Source of the DNA: CAZALT01 sp964485515
GTDB taxonomy: Bacteria > Actinomycetota > Acidimicrobiia > Acidimicrobiales > Acidimicrobilacustridaceae
Direction: 5' to 3'
Assembly: GCA_964485515.1 (NCBI GenBank)
Contig: CAZALT010000104.1
Coordinates: 1 to 12,273, forward strand
Length of the DNA stretch: 12,273 nt
A model generated the notes under the pieces. That model did not search any database. It was not told where the DNA came from and saw only the letters and a list, made by a program, of their open reading frames with translations. A program made the position numbers and the translations under genes. Positions 1-6,185 of the stretch are shown in pieces. Each line of letters begins with the position of its first letter. Position 1 is the first letter of the stretch.

Positions 1-214
1 TCGGGTACGGCTGCCCGCCGAGGACCTCGACGTGGTGGCCGAGGTCGGCGAGCGCTTTGGTGAGGTGCCGGGTGTAGACGCCCTGACCTCCGACGTGGGG
101 CTTGCCGCGGTAGGCGAGGAACGCGATGCGGAGGGCGAGCTCGCCGTCGGCGGCCCGTTCGCCTTGGAGGGTCTGCCTCTGCGGCGGCTGGCTGGGCGAC
201 TGCGGCGACTGCAT
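1..214 (-). CDS. Glycosyltransferase family 4, N-terminal fragment
   Basis: Partial gene: 71 codons are visible before the window edge. The translation contains RIAFLAYRGKPHVGGQGVY followed by TRHLTKALADLGHHVEVL, the typical first beta strand, glycine-rich loop and first helix of a GT-B fold glycosyltransferase (GT4 type), which would transfer a sugar from an activated donor onto an envelope acceptor or metabolite. The ATG at 214 gives about 30 polar, Gln/Pro-rich residues before the fold begins; no other ATG or GTG lies closer, so this start is kept, though the extension looks dispensable. The gene follows lnt on the same strand after 63 bases that hold a possible promoter and a CRP-like site, so it may be transcribed separately. 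Donor and acceptor cannot be told from this fragment. Confidence 0.8.
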   Translation of the reverse strand, partial: MQSPQSPSQPPQRQTLQGERAADGELALRIAFLAYRGKPHVGGQGVYTRHLTKALADLGHHVEVLGGQPYP

Positions 215-223
215 AAGTGGGAA

Positions 224-252
224 AGTCTTTCGGTCCTTGAATGGTCGGTCAA
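224..252 (-). promoter_or_regulatory. Possible promoter of the glycosyltransferase gene
   Basis: Reading the minus strand, TTGACC (252-247) is followed after 17 bases by AAGACT (229-224), and the ATG lies 9 bases further on. The -35 matches 5 of 6 consensus bases. The -10 keeps only the most conserved A2 and T6 plus one other. If real, the transcript would have almost no leader. An 11-base palindrome, gaaagtctttc (221-231), overlaps the -10. Position and spacing are good, sequence match is moderate. Confidence 0.3.
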
Positions 253-266
253 GTGCGGGGCGGCGC

Positions 267-282
267 TGTGACAGCAGTCACG
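267..282. promoter_or_regulatory. CRP/GlxR-like binding site
   Basis: TGTGACAGCAGTCACG matches the CRP-family consensus TGTGA-N6-TCACA at 9 of 10 specified bases. It overlaps the stop codon of lnt. Its centre (about 274.5) lies near -58 relative to the start point expected from the predicted glycosyltransferase promoter, a usual position for activation by this family. A one-mismatch hit somewhere in 12 kb is not very improbable by chance, so support comes mainly from the position. Confidence 0.35.
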
Positions 283-1807
283 ACGGGGATTCCGAGTCCG
301 GTTCGCCTTTTCGACGGCGGTGCACGATCCAGACCACTGCCAGGGCAGCGATCGCGCCGAACACGGTCGGCATGGGCCCGATCACGGTCGCGATCGTGTT
401 GCCCCGGCGCAGCGGTGCCGTGCCGGTGAGCACCGCCGCCTCGCCGATCGAGGTGCGTTGCAACACGTCGCCGTCGTCGTCGACGACCGCGCTGAACCCG
501 GTTGGAGCCGCCTGCAGCACCCAGCGGCCGGTCTCGATGGCGCGCAGCCGGGACGAGGCGATCTGCTGGGTCTGCACCTGGGTGAGCCAGTAGGTCGATC
601 CGTTGGTGGGGTTGTAGAGGGTCTCGCCGCCGTGGAGCACGCCGTCTCGGGCCCGGTTGGTGAAGAACACCTCCCAGGAGATGACGACGGCGAGCGGGCC
701 GACCGGCGTGTCGAGCACGGCGGGGTCCTGGCCGGGGAGCGCGTCGCGGGGCGAGAGCCCGGAGTCCTCGCCGGCGAGCTTCTCGACGAGGGGGCGGAAC
801 GGGACGAACTCGCCGAACGGCACGGTGCGCACCTTGTCGTAGCGGTCGCCGACGGTGCCGGCTTCGGTGCCGTCGCCGGGTAGGAAGACGATCGATGCGT
901 TCGTGAAGTGCTCGTCGGAGACGCCCTCGGTGACACCGGCGATGATCGGGGCGTCGAGCCGCGTCGCGAGGGCGAGGAGCTCGCGCTCCTCGCGCGTTGC
1001 GGACAGGCGGCGGTCGACGGCCACGACGTTCTCGGGCCACAGGACCAGGTCGACGGGTTGGTCGATGAGCTCGGTCGCGTCGAGGTGGCGCTGGAACACG
1101 ATGCGCTCCTCGCCCGGGTACGACCGGGTCTGCTGCGGCCCACCGCCCTGGACGAGGGCGAAGGTGAACTCGTCGACGGTGTGGCCGCGGGGCGCGACCC
1201 AGCCGACCGCGGATGCGACCACGACGAGGGCGAGGGCGATGCCCGCGGCGCGCCAGCGGCGGGTGTAGGCCGCGGCGAGCGCGACGCCACCGACCGCGGC
1301 GAGCCCGGACACGAAGATGGCCGTACCGATGCGAGCCGACTGTGCGAGCAAGGAGGCCGCCTGGCCCTCGGCGAGGGTGGCGAGCGGGACGCCGCCGAAC
1401 GGGAAGGTCCAGCGGGCGATCTCGGCCAGCACGATCACCGCGGGCAACGCGACCCAGCGCAGCGGTGCCCGGGCGGGAACGAGCAGCGATCCGACGGCGA
1501 AGTAGGAGCCGTACACGGCGACGGCGACGACGTAGCCGGGGTTGGTGAGCCCCCACATCCACAGCATCCCGGGGCCGAGCCACGAGACGGCGACCAACCA
1601 GGATCGCCAGAAGCGGACCCGGGGACCCTGGTCGGCGAGGAGCTGATCCCAGATGGCGATGCCGACGAAAGCCAGCGGCCACCAGCCCCACGGCGGGATG
1701 GACGCGGCGATGGCGAGACCGGCCAGGATCGACAGGCCGACGGCGCGCAGTCGCTCGGGACCGCGCCGGAGCGGGCGGCTCGTGGGGGCTTCGGGTTCGT
1801 CGCGCAC
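278..1807 (-). CDS. lnt: Apolipoprotein N-acyltransferase (Lnt), with Ser in place of catalytic Cys
   Basis: Membrane enzyme that N-acylates the N-terminal cysteine of lipoproteins. The 509-residue product has a hydrophobic N-terminal half with several membrane spans (about residues 22-200), a CN-hydrolase domain (about 213-465), and a last membrane helix (about 475-495) followed by RRRK. The catalytic Glu is E259 in LVLWPEN and the Lys is K325 in DRYDKVRTVPFGEFVPF. The nucleophile position reads VVISWEVFF, with S377 where the family has Cys. The spacing from K325 to S377 is 52, exactly that of E. coli K335 to C387, so the alignment is firm. E333 and E379 match other important E. coli glutamates. 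The GTG at 1807, 8 bases after the sortase stop, is the only suitable start; the frame is open further upstream but there it runs antisense-like through the sortase gene. Family assignment is sure; activity with Ser is uncertain. Confidence 0.88.
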   Translation of the reverse strand: MRDEPEAPTSRPLRRGPERLRAVGLSILAGLAIAASIPPWGWWPLAFVGIAIWDQLLADQGPRVRFWRSWLVAVSWLGPGMLWMWGLTNPGYVVAVAVYGSYFAVGSLLVPARAPLRWVALPAVIVLAEIARWTFPFGGVPLATLAEGQAASLLAQSARIGTAIFVSGLAAVGGVALAAAYTRRWRAAGIALALVVVASAVGWVAPRGHTVDEFTFALVQGGGPQQTRSYPGEERIVFQRHLDATELIDQPVDLVLWPENVVAVDRRLSATREERELLALATRLDAPIIAGVTEGVSDEHFTNASIVFLPGDGTEAGTVGDRYDKVRTVPFGEFVPFRPLVEKLAGEDSGLSPRDALPGQDPAVLDTPVGPLAVVISWEVFFTNRARDGVLHGGETLYNPTNGSTYWLTQVQTQQIASSRLRAIETGRWVLQAAPTGFSAVVDDDGDVLQRTSIGEAAVLTGTAPLRRGNTIATVIGPMPTVFGAIAALAVVWIVHRRRKGEPDSESPS

Positions 1808-1815
1808 GTGGTCGG

Positions 1816-2664
1816 TCAGCCGTCGATCCCAGCCAGCGGGTCGCCGCTGGCCGTCGGCGGGTCGCCGGGGGTCTGGCGCACGATGAGCGTGTGGTCGGTG
1901 CGGACCTCCTCGGCGTCCATCGCGGGCAGCGACGAGTCGGGGTCGACGGGGTTGCCCGCGTCGTCGAGCAGGCGCAGCTTCGCCACGATGCGGTGCGTGG
2001 CCGAGCCCTTGGGGTGGCAGGCGAAGAGGGTGGCGGTGTGGGCGCGGTCCTGCGCCGCGATGTCGATCCAGTCGGCGGGCACGACGATGACGCCGCGCAC
2101 GGCGTAGGTGAAGCGTCCGGCGTCGGTGGTGAGGACCACCTGGTCGCCTTCGACGAGCTCGTCGAGGCGGTTGAACGGCTTGGTGTGGGTGACGCGATGC
2201 CCGGCGAGCACCACGTTGCCGAGCTCGCCGGGCATGGCGGTGTTCGGCCACCAGCCAGGGCCGCGGTCGATGTTCGTGAGGGTGATGCCGCGGCGGATGT
2301 TCTCGTCGACGCCGATCTTGGGGATGGCGATGTGGCCGACCACGATGTCGTCGGTGGGGGCCCGTGGGTCGACGGGCAGCGGATCGGGGATCGGCAGCGA
2401 GGGGGACGGGGTGACCGCCATCGCCGCGACGGCGGGGGGCGCGGACACGTCGACCGACGCCGTCCCGGCGGCGACGCCCAGGTCGTGGGGTTCGGCGGAC
2501 GGGAGGGCGACCAGCGCGCCGATGACGGCGATGCTGCCCAGCACCGCAGCCGCGATGAGCAGGCGCAGGCGGGCCTGGCGCGTCTGGCCGGGTGGGGTCT
2601 GGCCGGGTGGCGTCTCGTCGGTCAGCACGTGGCCAGTCTCCCGCGGATTTTGTCGTTGCGTCAT
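1816..2664 (-). CDS. Sortase, class E-like
   Basis: A 282-residue membrane-anchored transpeptidase that would attach sorting-signal proteins to the cell wall or process them. Residues 33-55 form a signal anchor; a Pro/Ala-rich linker follows to about 100; the sortase domain covers about 105-232. The catalytic residues are visible: H156 in VVLAGHRVTH, C216 in TLFACHPKG, and R225 in SATHRIVAKL. The order and the GHR and CHP surroundings fit actinobacterial class E sortases better than class A or B. The ATG at 2664 gives a 32-residue cytoplasmic tail with a PPGQT duplication coded by a 15-base repeat; a GTG 12 codons later is an alternative start. No LPxTG or LAxTG substrate gene is seen in the window. 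It lies directly upstream of lnt, probably in one transcript. Confidence 0.88.
   Translation of the reverse strand: MTQRQNPRETGHVLTDETPPGQTPPGQTRQARLRLLIAAAVLGSIAVIGALVALPSAEPHDLGVAAGTASVDVSAPPAVAAMAVTPSPSLPIPDPLPVDPRAPTDDIVVGHIAIPKIGVDENIRRGITLTNIDRGPGWWPNTAMPGELGNVVLAGHRVTHTKPFNRLDELVEGDQVVLTTDAGRFTYAVRGVIVVPADWIDIAAQDRAHTATLFACHPKGSATHRIVAKLRLLDDAGNPVDPDSSLPAMDAEEVRTDHTLIVRQTPGDPPTASGDPLAGIDG
2581..2610. repeat. 15-base tandem duplication in the sortase N-terminus
   Basis: Two adjacent 15-base copies (2581-2595 and 2596-2610) share the core tctggccgggtgg and encode PPGQT twice in the cytoplasmic tail of the sortase. Likely a slippage-prone low-complexity tract without structural role. Confidence 0.7.
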
Positions 2665-2689
2665 GCGGGCAGCTCGGCTCGGCGCGCGG

Positions 2690-2747
2690 GTAGTCGTCCG
2701 GGCCGCTCGTCCCGGTGCTCGTCCGGGTGCTCGTCCGGGGTGCTCGG
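2690..2747. repeat. Degenerate 12-base tandem repeat upstream of the sortase
   Basis: Two exact copies of gtgctcgtccgg (2715-2726, 2727-2738) are flanked by degenerate copies (gtagtcgtccgg at 2690-2701, gccgctcgtcccg at 2703-2714, and a truncated gtgctcgg at 2740-2747). The repeat lies 26-83 bases before the sortase ATG. Read in frame with the sortase it would encode PGRA repeats, but no usable start codon is present before the upstream TGA, so it is treated as untranslated. Confidence 0.65.
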
Positions 2748-2788
2748 TTGGCCCCGGCAGAGGATCTCCAAGAATGGGTTGACTTCAC

Positions 2789-2810
2789 CCTAAGTGTTAG
2801 GGCAACCTAA
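2789..2810. promoter_or_regulatory. Metal-repressor-like operator (DtxR/IdeR/MntR type)
   Basis: Three alternating half sites are present: CCTAA, gtg, TTAGG, gcaa, CCTAA. They form two overlapping perfect inverted repeats (2789-2801 and 2797-2810). The minus-strand reading TTAGGTTGCCCTAAC agrees with 13 of the first 15 bases of the IdeR/DtxR iron-box consensus TTAGGTTAGCCTAAC and then diverges. A TTGACT that could be a plus-strand -35 sits at 2779-2784, but no good -10 follows in either direction. The site is about 125 bases upstream of the sortase gene and immediately left of a structured region. The regulator and the regulated gene are not known. Confidence 0.45.
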
Positions 2811-3029
2811 CTCCCACCAGGAAACGCCCTTGGGCAGAGACGGAACTCGAGCGAGTGGAGCGGCGGCGCTTCACTCCTCCCGAGGGAAGGTTTCCTCCAA
2901 GGGTGCGCTGTCCGATCCGGTGGCCGCGCACCCGGGTGTGGCAACGTCCGGCTCTCCCGCTTGCGTGTCGTGCTCGCGGGGGAGCCGGGGCCACCCAGCC
3001 CGATCGGGTCCCCGAAAACCATCCGGACC
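2811..3029 (+). other. Gene-free, highly structured segment; possible plus-strand RNA
   Basis: I find no convincing coding sequence between the sortase start and the end of the DyP gene. The segment holds several strong secondary-structure elements: a 10-pair stem with a 4-base loop (2853-2876); a 7-pair helix 2819-2825 with 2890-2896 enclosing it; a 7-pair helix 2827-2833 with 2897-2903 that would cross it as a pseudoknot; and a 13-pair stem with a 15-base loop (2948-2988). Two pairs (2858 with 2871, 2955 with 2981) are G-U on the plus strand but would be A-C mismatches on the minus strand, which favours a plus-strand transcript. It does not match any riboswitch or housekeeping RNA I recognise. 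The segment is interrupted by the assembly gap. Confidence 0.3.
2948..2988 (+). repeat. 13-pair inverted repeat (stem-loop)
   Basis: Arms ccggctctcccgc (2948-2960) and gcgggggagccgg (2976-2988) pair fully apart from one G-U wobble, around a 15-base loop. No U tract follows on either strand, so it is not a classical intrinsic terminator. Confidence 0.6.
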
Positions 3030-3129
3030 NNNNNNNNNNNNNNNNNNNNNNNNNNNNNNNNNNNNNNNNNNNNNNNNNNNNNNNNNNNNNNNNNNNNNNN
3101 NNNNNNNNNNNNNNNNNNNNNNNNNNNNN
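3030..3129. other. Assembly gap (100 N)
   Basis: Exactly 100 N, the usual placeholder for a gap of unknown size. The eight bases tccggacc occur immediately on both sides (3022-3029 and 3130-3137), so the contig ends may simply overlap or end in a short repeat. Confidence 0.95.
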
Positions 3130-3163
3130 TCCGGACCTCCGGCTCGTCGGGCCACCTTCCGGC

Positions 3164-4405
3164 TCAGCCCTCGAGCAGGGTGTCGCCGAGGTAGCGGTCG
3201 TGGTCGGCAACGCCGGGCAGCACGAACCAGTGGCCGCCGCCTTCGGCGCGCGCGTAGCGGGCGAGCGGTTCGCCCACGAGCCGCGCCTGGATCGGCGTGA
3301 ACTGGTCGCGGATCGAGCGCTGGAAGGACAGGAACAGGACGCCCTCGTCGAGTCGCCCGTCGGCGTCGACGCCGCGGGCGTAGGACGCGCCCCGGCGCAG
3401 GATCCGCTGGTGGGCCGTCGCGGGGGTCCGCGGGTTGGCGAGGCGGATGTGGGCGTCGAGCGGCGTGGCGCGGCCGTCGGGGTCGGCGGCGAAGTCCGGC
3501 GGGGTGGACGCGGACGCGCCGGGCGGGCCGTCGAGCGGAGCGCCCGTGCCGCGTCGTCGTCCGATGGTGCGCTCCTGGTCGTCGAGGGTGGAACCGTCCC
3601 AGTCCTCGAGCAGGAGCCGTGTCGTGCGCACGACCGCGTAGGTCCCGTCGGTGGTCCACGCCGGTTCGTCGTCGGTCTCGCCCACCCAGACGAAGCGGTC
3701 CATCGCGGCGGCGTCGTCGGTCGCCAGGTTGGCCGTGTGGTCGTGGAAGCCGAGCGGGTTTCGGTCCGAGGAGCGGTCCACCTCCAGCGCCCAGCGCGGC
3801 CGAAGCAGGCCACGGGTGGCACGGTGGAGCTGGCGCAGCGCGAACCGGTTCGTGGCGACATCGGTGCTGCCGATGGCCACGAGCAGGTCGCCGTGGCTCC
3901 GCTCCGGGGCGAGCGCGTCGCCGGGGAACGCGGGCATCGGGTCGAGGTCCCGGGGGCGTTGGTCGGCGAGGCCGAACCGGTCGTCGAAGGAGGTCGCGCC
4001 CAGTGCCACGGTGATCGACAGGTTGGCGGGCGGGGGCGGATTGGCGATCGTGCCGGGCTGGGTCGGGCGACGCGATCCGTCGGGGGTCTCGTAGGGCTGG
4101 CCCGTGACGAGGCGGGCGCTCTCGCTGGTCACTCCCAGGAGCAGGGTGCGGAGCTGTTCGAGGTCGCGGGCGGTCACGTCGTAGGCCGCGACGACGCCGG
4201 TGGGTTGGGTCGGTGCGGTCACGCCCACCTGACGGGCGCCGAAGTACGGCAGGTGAACCGGCTCGTCGGCACCTGGTGAGGGTTTCGCCGGGGCCGCACC
4301 TGCCTCGCCGCGTGGTCCCGTGCGGCAGCCGACCAGCGCGGCACCGCTGACGCCCGCCGCGCCGGCGATCAGGGCGCGGCGCGAGAGGCGCTCGGAGTCC
4401 GCCAC
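3164..4405 (-). CDS. DyP-type heme peroxidase, Tat-exported predicted lipoprotein (EfeB-like)
   Basis: A 413-residue heme peroxidase of the dye-decolorizing family, close in layout to EfeB. The N-terminus SRRALIAG (residues 8-15) is a twin-arginine signal, and it ends in LVGC, a lipobox with C27 as the lipidated residue, so an outward-facing membrane lipoprotein is predicted. The two ferredoxin-like domains follow from about residue 55. The proximal heme His is probably H319 in LDAHIRLANPRT; ILRRGASY and GVLFLSFQRS are also typical of the family. The distal GxxDG motif reads GFHDH (219-223): Asp222 is kept, but the last Gly is His. The GTG at 4405 was chosen because GAAGG precedes it by 9 bases, overlapping the ctaG stop; it lies 10 bases after that stop, so the two genes share one transcript. 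Substrate is unknown. Confidence 0.88.
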   Translation of the reverse strand: MADSERLSRRALIAGAAGVSGAALVGCRTGPRGEAGAAPAKPSPGADEPVHLPYFGARQVGVTAPTQPTGVVAAYDVTARDLEQLRTLLLGVTSESARLVTGQPYETPDGSRRPTQPGTIANPPPPANLSITVALGATSFDDRFGLADQRPRDLDPMPAFPGDALAPERSHGDLLVAIGSTDVATNRFALRQLHRATRGLLRPRWALEVDRSSDRNPLGFHDHTANLATDDAAAMDRFVWVGETDDEPAWTTDGTYAVVRTTRLLLEDWDGSTLDDQERTIGRRRGTGAPLDGPPGASASTPPDFAADPDGRATPLDAHIRLANPRTPATAHQRILRRGASYARGVDADGRLDEGVLFLSFQRSIRDQFTPIQARLVGEPLARYARAEGGGHWFVLPGVADHDRYLGDTLLEG

Positions 4406-4415
4406 GGGCCCGCCT

Positions 4416-5384
4416 TCAGGTGGTTCCGGTCGCGCTGTGGTCGTTGCCCGTGCCGCGGTGCGACGCGAACGTGGCCGGGCGCGGCCCGGGCGTGTCGTCA
4501 CGGGTCGACGTGGCGTCGAGGGCCACCTCGGCGTCGAGGGCAGACGCATCGTCGGGGACGCGGTCACCGAACCCTCGGGCGCTGTCGCGGTCGACCATGG
4601 CCCACTTGGCGAAGATCACGAAGATGACGGTCCACACGATGGGGATGTTGCCGATCTTCATCAGGATGCCGGCCATCTGCTGGTCGTTGCCCGCCGCGAG
4701 CCCGTTGACCCGGGGGGCGAGCTCGTAGATGCCGTAGAGCGGGAAGTCGGCGAAGGTGAGCATGCCGCCGGGCAGCATCGGGATCGCGCCGGAGGCGAGG
4801 AACAAGTAGACGCACTTGACCGCGGGCGACGGGCTGCGCAGCTCGGGCAGCGGGCTGATGAGCGGCATCCAGAGCACGAGGCCCGACAGGAGCCACGCCA
4901 CGTCGAGGAACATCGAGCCGAACTGGTTGATGCGCAGGTTGTCGACGGTGAACGGCGCGTGGGTGGCGACGAGGATGATGTTGAACCCGACGCCCGCGAT
5001 CAGCGGGCGGGACAGGAACGCGACGGTGCGCGTGAGGCGCAGGCGTTCGAGCAGGGGCCGGGCCATCCACTCGGGCGTGCCCAGGAGGATGAGGGGCGCG
5101 GCGGCAAGCGTGTACAGCTGGTACTGGATCATGTGGGCGAGTGCCAGGTAGCTGGCGCCGAGCGCGCCGAGCGGCCAGTCGGTGGCGATCCACAGGAGGG
5201 CGGCGCCGATGCCGAACCACACGAACTTGCGCTTGTCGCGCGTGGTGGTGCCGTGCTCGCGGTGGTGGCGCACGGCGAGGACCGCGTAGGACCCGATGAG
5301 CAGGCTCATGGCGAGCCAGATGCCCGGGTAGGCCTGGAACGCCCACGACCAGGCGTCTCGTGTCGTGCTGCACCACCAGGTCAT
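4416..5384 (-). CDS. ctaG: CtaG-family cytochrome c oxidase assembly membrane protein
   Basis: A 322-residue polytopic membrane protein of the Caa3_CtaG family, which helps assemble the copper-containing heme-copper oxidase in Gram-positive bacteria. About seven hydrophobic segments are visible, for example around WLAMSLLIGSYAVLAV, KFVWFGIGAALLWIA and IVWTVIFVIFAKWAM. Family-like stretches include LALAHMIQYQLYTLAAAPLILLG, FNIILVATHAPF and LPGGMLTFADFPLYGIY, with conserved His in AHM and THAP. The C-terminal 55 residues are polar and low-complexity. The ATG at 5384 overlaps the sco stop as ATGA, which decides it against an upstream ATG at 5417 lying inside sco. This overlap implies translational coupling with sco and a shared role in oxidase maturation. 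Confidence 0.85.
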   Translation of the reverse strand: MTWWCSTTRDAWSWAFQAYPGIWLAMSLLIGSYAVLAVRHHREHGTTTRDKRKFVWFGIGAALLWIATDWPLGALGASYLALAHMIQYQLYTLAAAPLILLGTPEWMARPLLERLRLTRTVAFLSRPLIAGVGFNIILVATHAPFTVDNLRINQFGSMFLDVAWLLSGLVLWMPLISPLPELRSPSPAVKCVYLFLASGAIPMLPGGMLTFADFPLYGIYELAPRVNGLAAGNDQQMAGILMKIGNIPIVWTVIFVIFAKWAMVDRDSARGFGDRVPDDASALDAEVALDATSTRDDTPGPRPATFASHRGTGNDHSATGTT

Positions 5385-6115
5385 CCGAGGGCCTCCTGGT
5401 CGCCGGCGCTGTGCCACGACTCGTTGTCAGCGATCTTGGGCAGGTCCTGAGACCAGTCGTCGAGGCGGGTGCCGAACGGGTACAGGAGATGGGCGAGGTC
5501 GTCGCGGGTGAACACGAAGACCTGCGATGAGTGGCCCACCGCGTACCTGCTGGTGGGGTCGGGGTTCTCCGGGATCTCGACGGTGACGCCGAACTGCGCT
5601 TGCACGGCCTTCAGCTCCTCGGTCGTGCCGGTGAGCCCGACGGCGTCCTTGTCGATCTGCGCCAGCCAGGTGTTGAGGCGCTCGGGGGTGTCGCGGGCCG
5701 GGTCGGTCGTGATGAACACGACCTTGGCCGCGACCTTGGCGTTGTCGATGGCGCTGGCGATGAAGTTCATGGTGAGCGGGCAGACGTCGGGGCAGTTGGT
5801 GTAGCCGAAGAACACGAGCGTGAGCTGGCCCGAGGTCTCGGCGCCGAAGTCGTACGGTTGACCGTGCTGATCGGTGAGCGTGAAGTCGGGGCGGGGGATG
5901 CCCTCGGGCAGGACGCTGCCGTGGAGGTCGCTCGGCGAGGCGGCGCCGGTGCCGTCGCGGTTCACGAACACGAGGGCGATGACGGCGATCGCCACGAACA
6001 CCAGCCCGCCGAGCAGGAAGGCGACGACCGTCCCGACGGGGACGCCCGGCGGGGTGGGGCGTGGGGATCCGTCGGGCGGGGGAGATGCCGGGGAGGCATC
6101 GAGGGTGGAGCTCAC
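5381..6115 (-). CDS. Sco1/SenC/PrrC family copper chaperone
   Basis: A 244-residue membrane-anchored, thioredoxin-fold protein that delivers copper to the CuA site of cytochrome c oxidase subunit II, or acts as a thiol reductant there. Residues 28-51 form one hydrophobic anchor, followed by an extracellular domain. The copper ligands are all visible: C98 and C102 in FGYTNCPDVCPLTM, and H185 in YAVGHSSQVF. FITTDPARDTPERL is also characteristic. No lipobox is seen, so it is held by the helix rather than by a lipid. The GTG at 6115 gives a short Pro-rich cytoplasmic tail before the helix; the frame is open further upstream into the NlpC gene, so the start is likely but not certain. It is the first gene of a Sco, CtaG, DyP cluster. 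Confidence 0.87.
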   Translation of the reverse strand: MSSTLDASPASPPPDGSPRPTPPGVPVGTVVAFLLGGLVFVAIAVIALVFVNRDGTGAASPSDLHGSVLPEGIPRPDFTLTDQHGQPYDFGAETSGQLTLVFFGYTNCPDVCPLTMNFIASAIDNAKVAAKVVFITTDPARDTPERLNTWLAQIDKDAVGLTGTTEELKAVQAQFGVTVEIPENPDPTSRYAVGHSSQVFVFTRDDLAHLLYPFGTRLDDWSQDLPKIADNESWHSAGDQEALG

Positions 6116-6185
6116 CGCCGACCATTGTCGCCACGCCGCGGGCCGGGAGCCAGTCGGGCCGGTTCGCCGGGGGTCGAGGGCGGAG

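Noticed and set aside
221..240. DosR-like box around gaaagtctttcggtcc
   Set aside because: Too few matches to the DosR consensus; only the short palindrome is real.
908..2107. Long plus-strand open frame opposite lnt and the sortase
   Set aside because: Composition is Gly/Asp/Arg-rich with no recognisable motif, as expected opposite a GC-rich gene. The minus-strand genes have clear catalytic residues.
2690..2747. Repeat considered as a short CRISPR-like array
   Set aside because: The units are 12-13 bases and adjacent without spacers; it is a plain tandem repeat.
278..2788. A single 836-codon frame that looks like a fusion ending in Lnt
   Set aside because: Only the part after the GTG at 1807 resembles a protein family. 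Upstream it is Arg/Pro/His-rich antisense-like translation of the sortase gene in another frame.
2855..4279. Long plus-strand open frame opposite the DyP gene
   Set aside because: It runs through the 100 N and is the complement of a well-supported peroxidase gene; no family features.
4320..5450. Plus-strand frame of 376 codons opposite ctaG
   Set aside because: Highly charged shadow of a membrane protein gene; no start signal and no domain.
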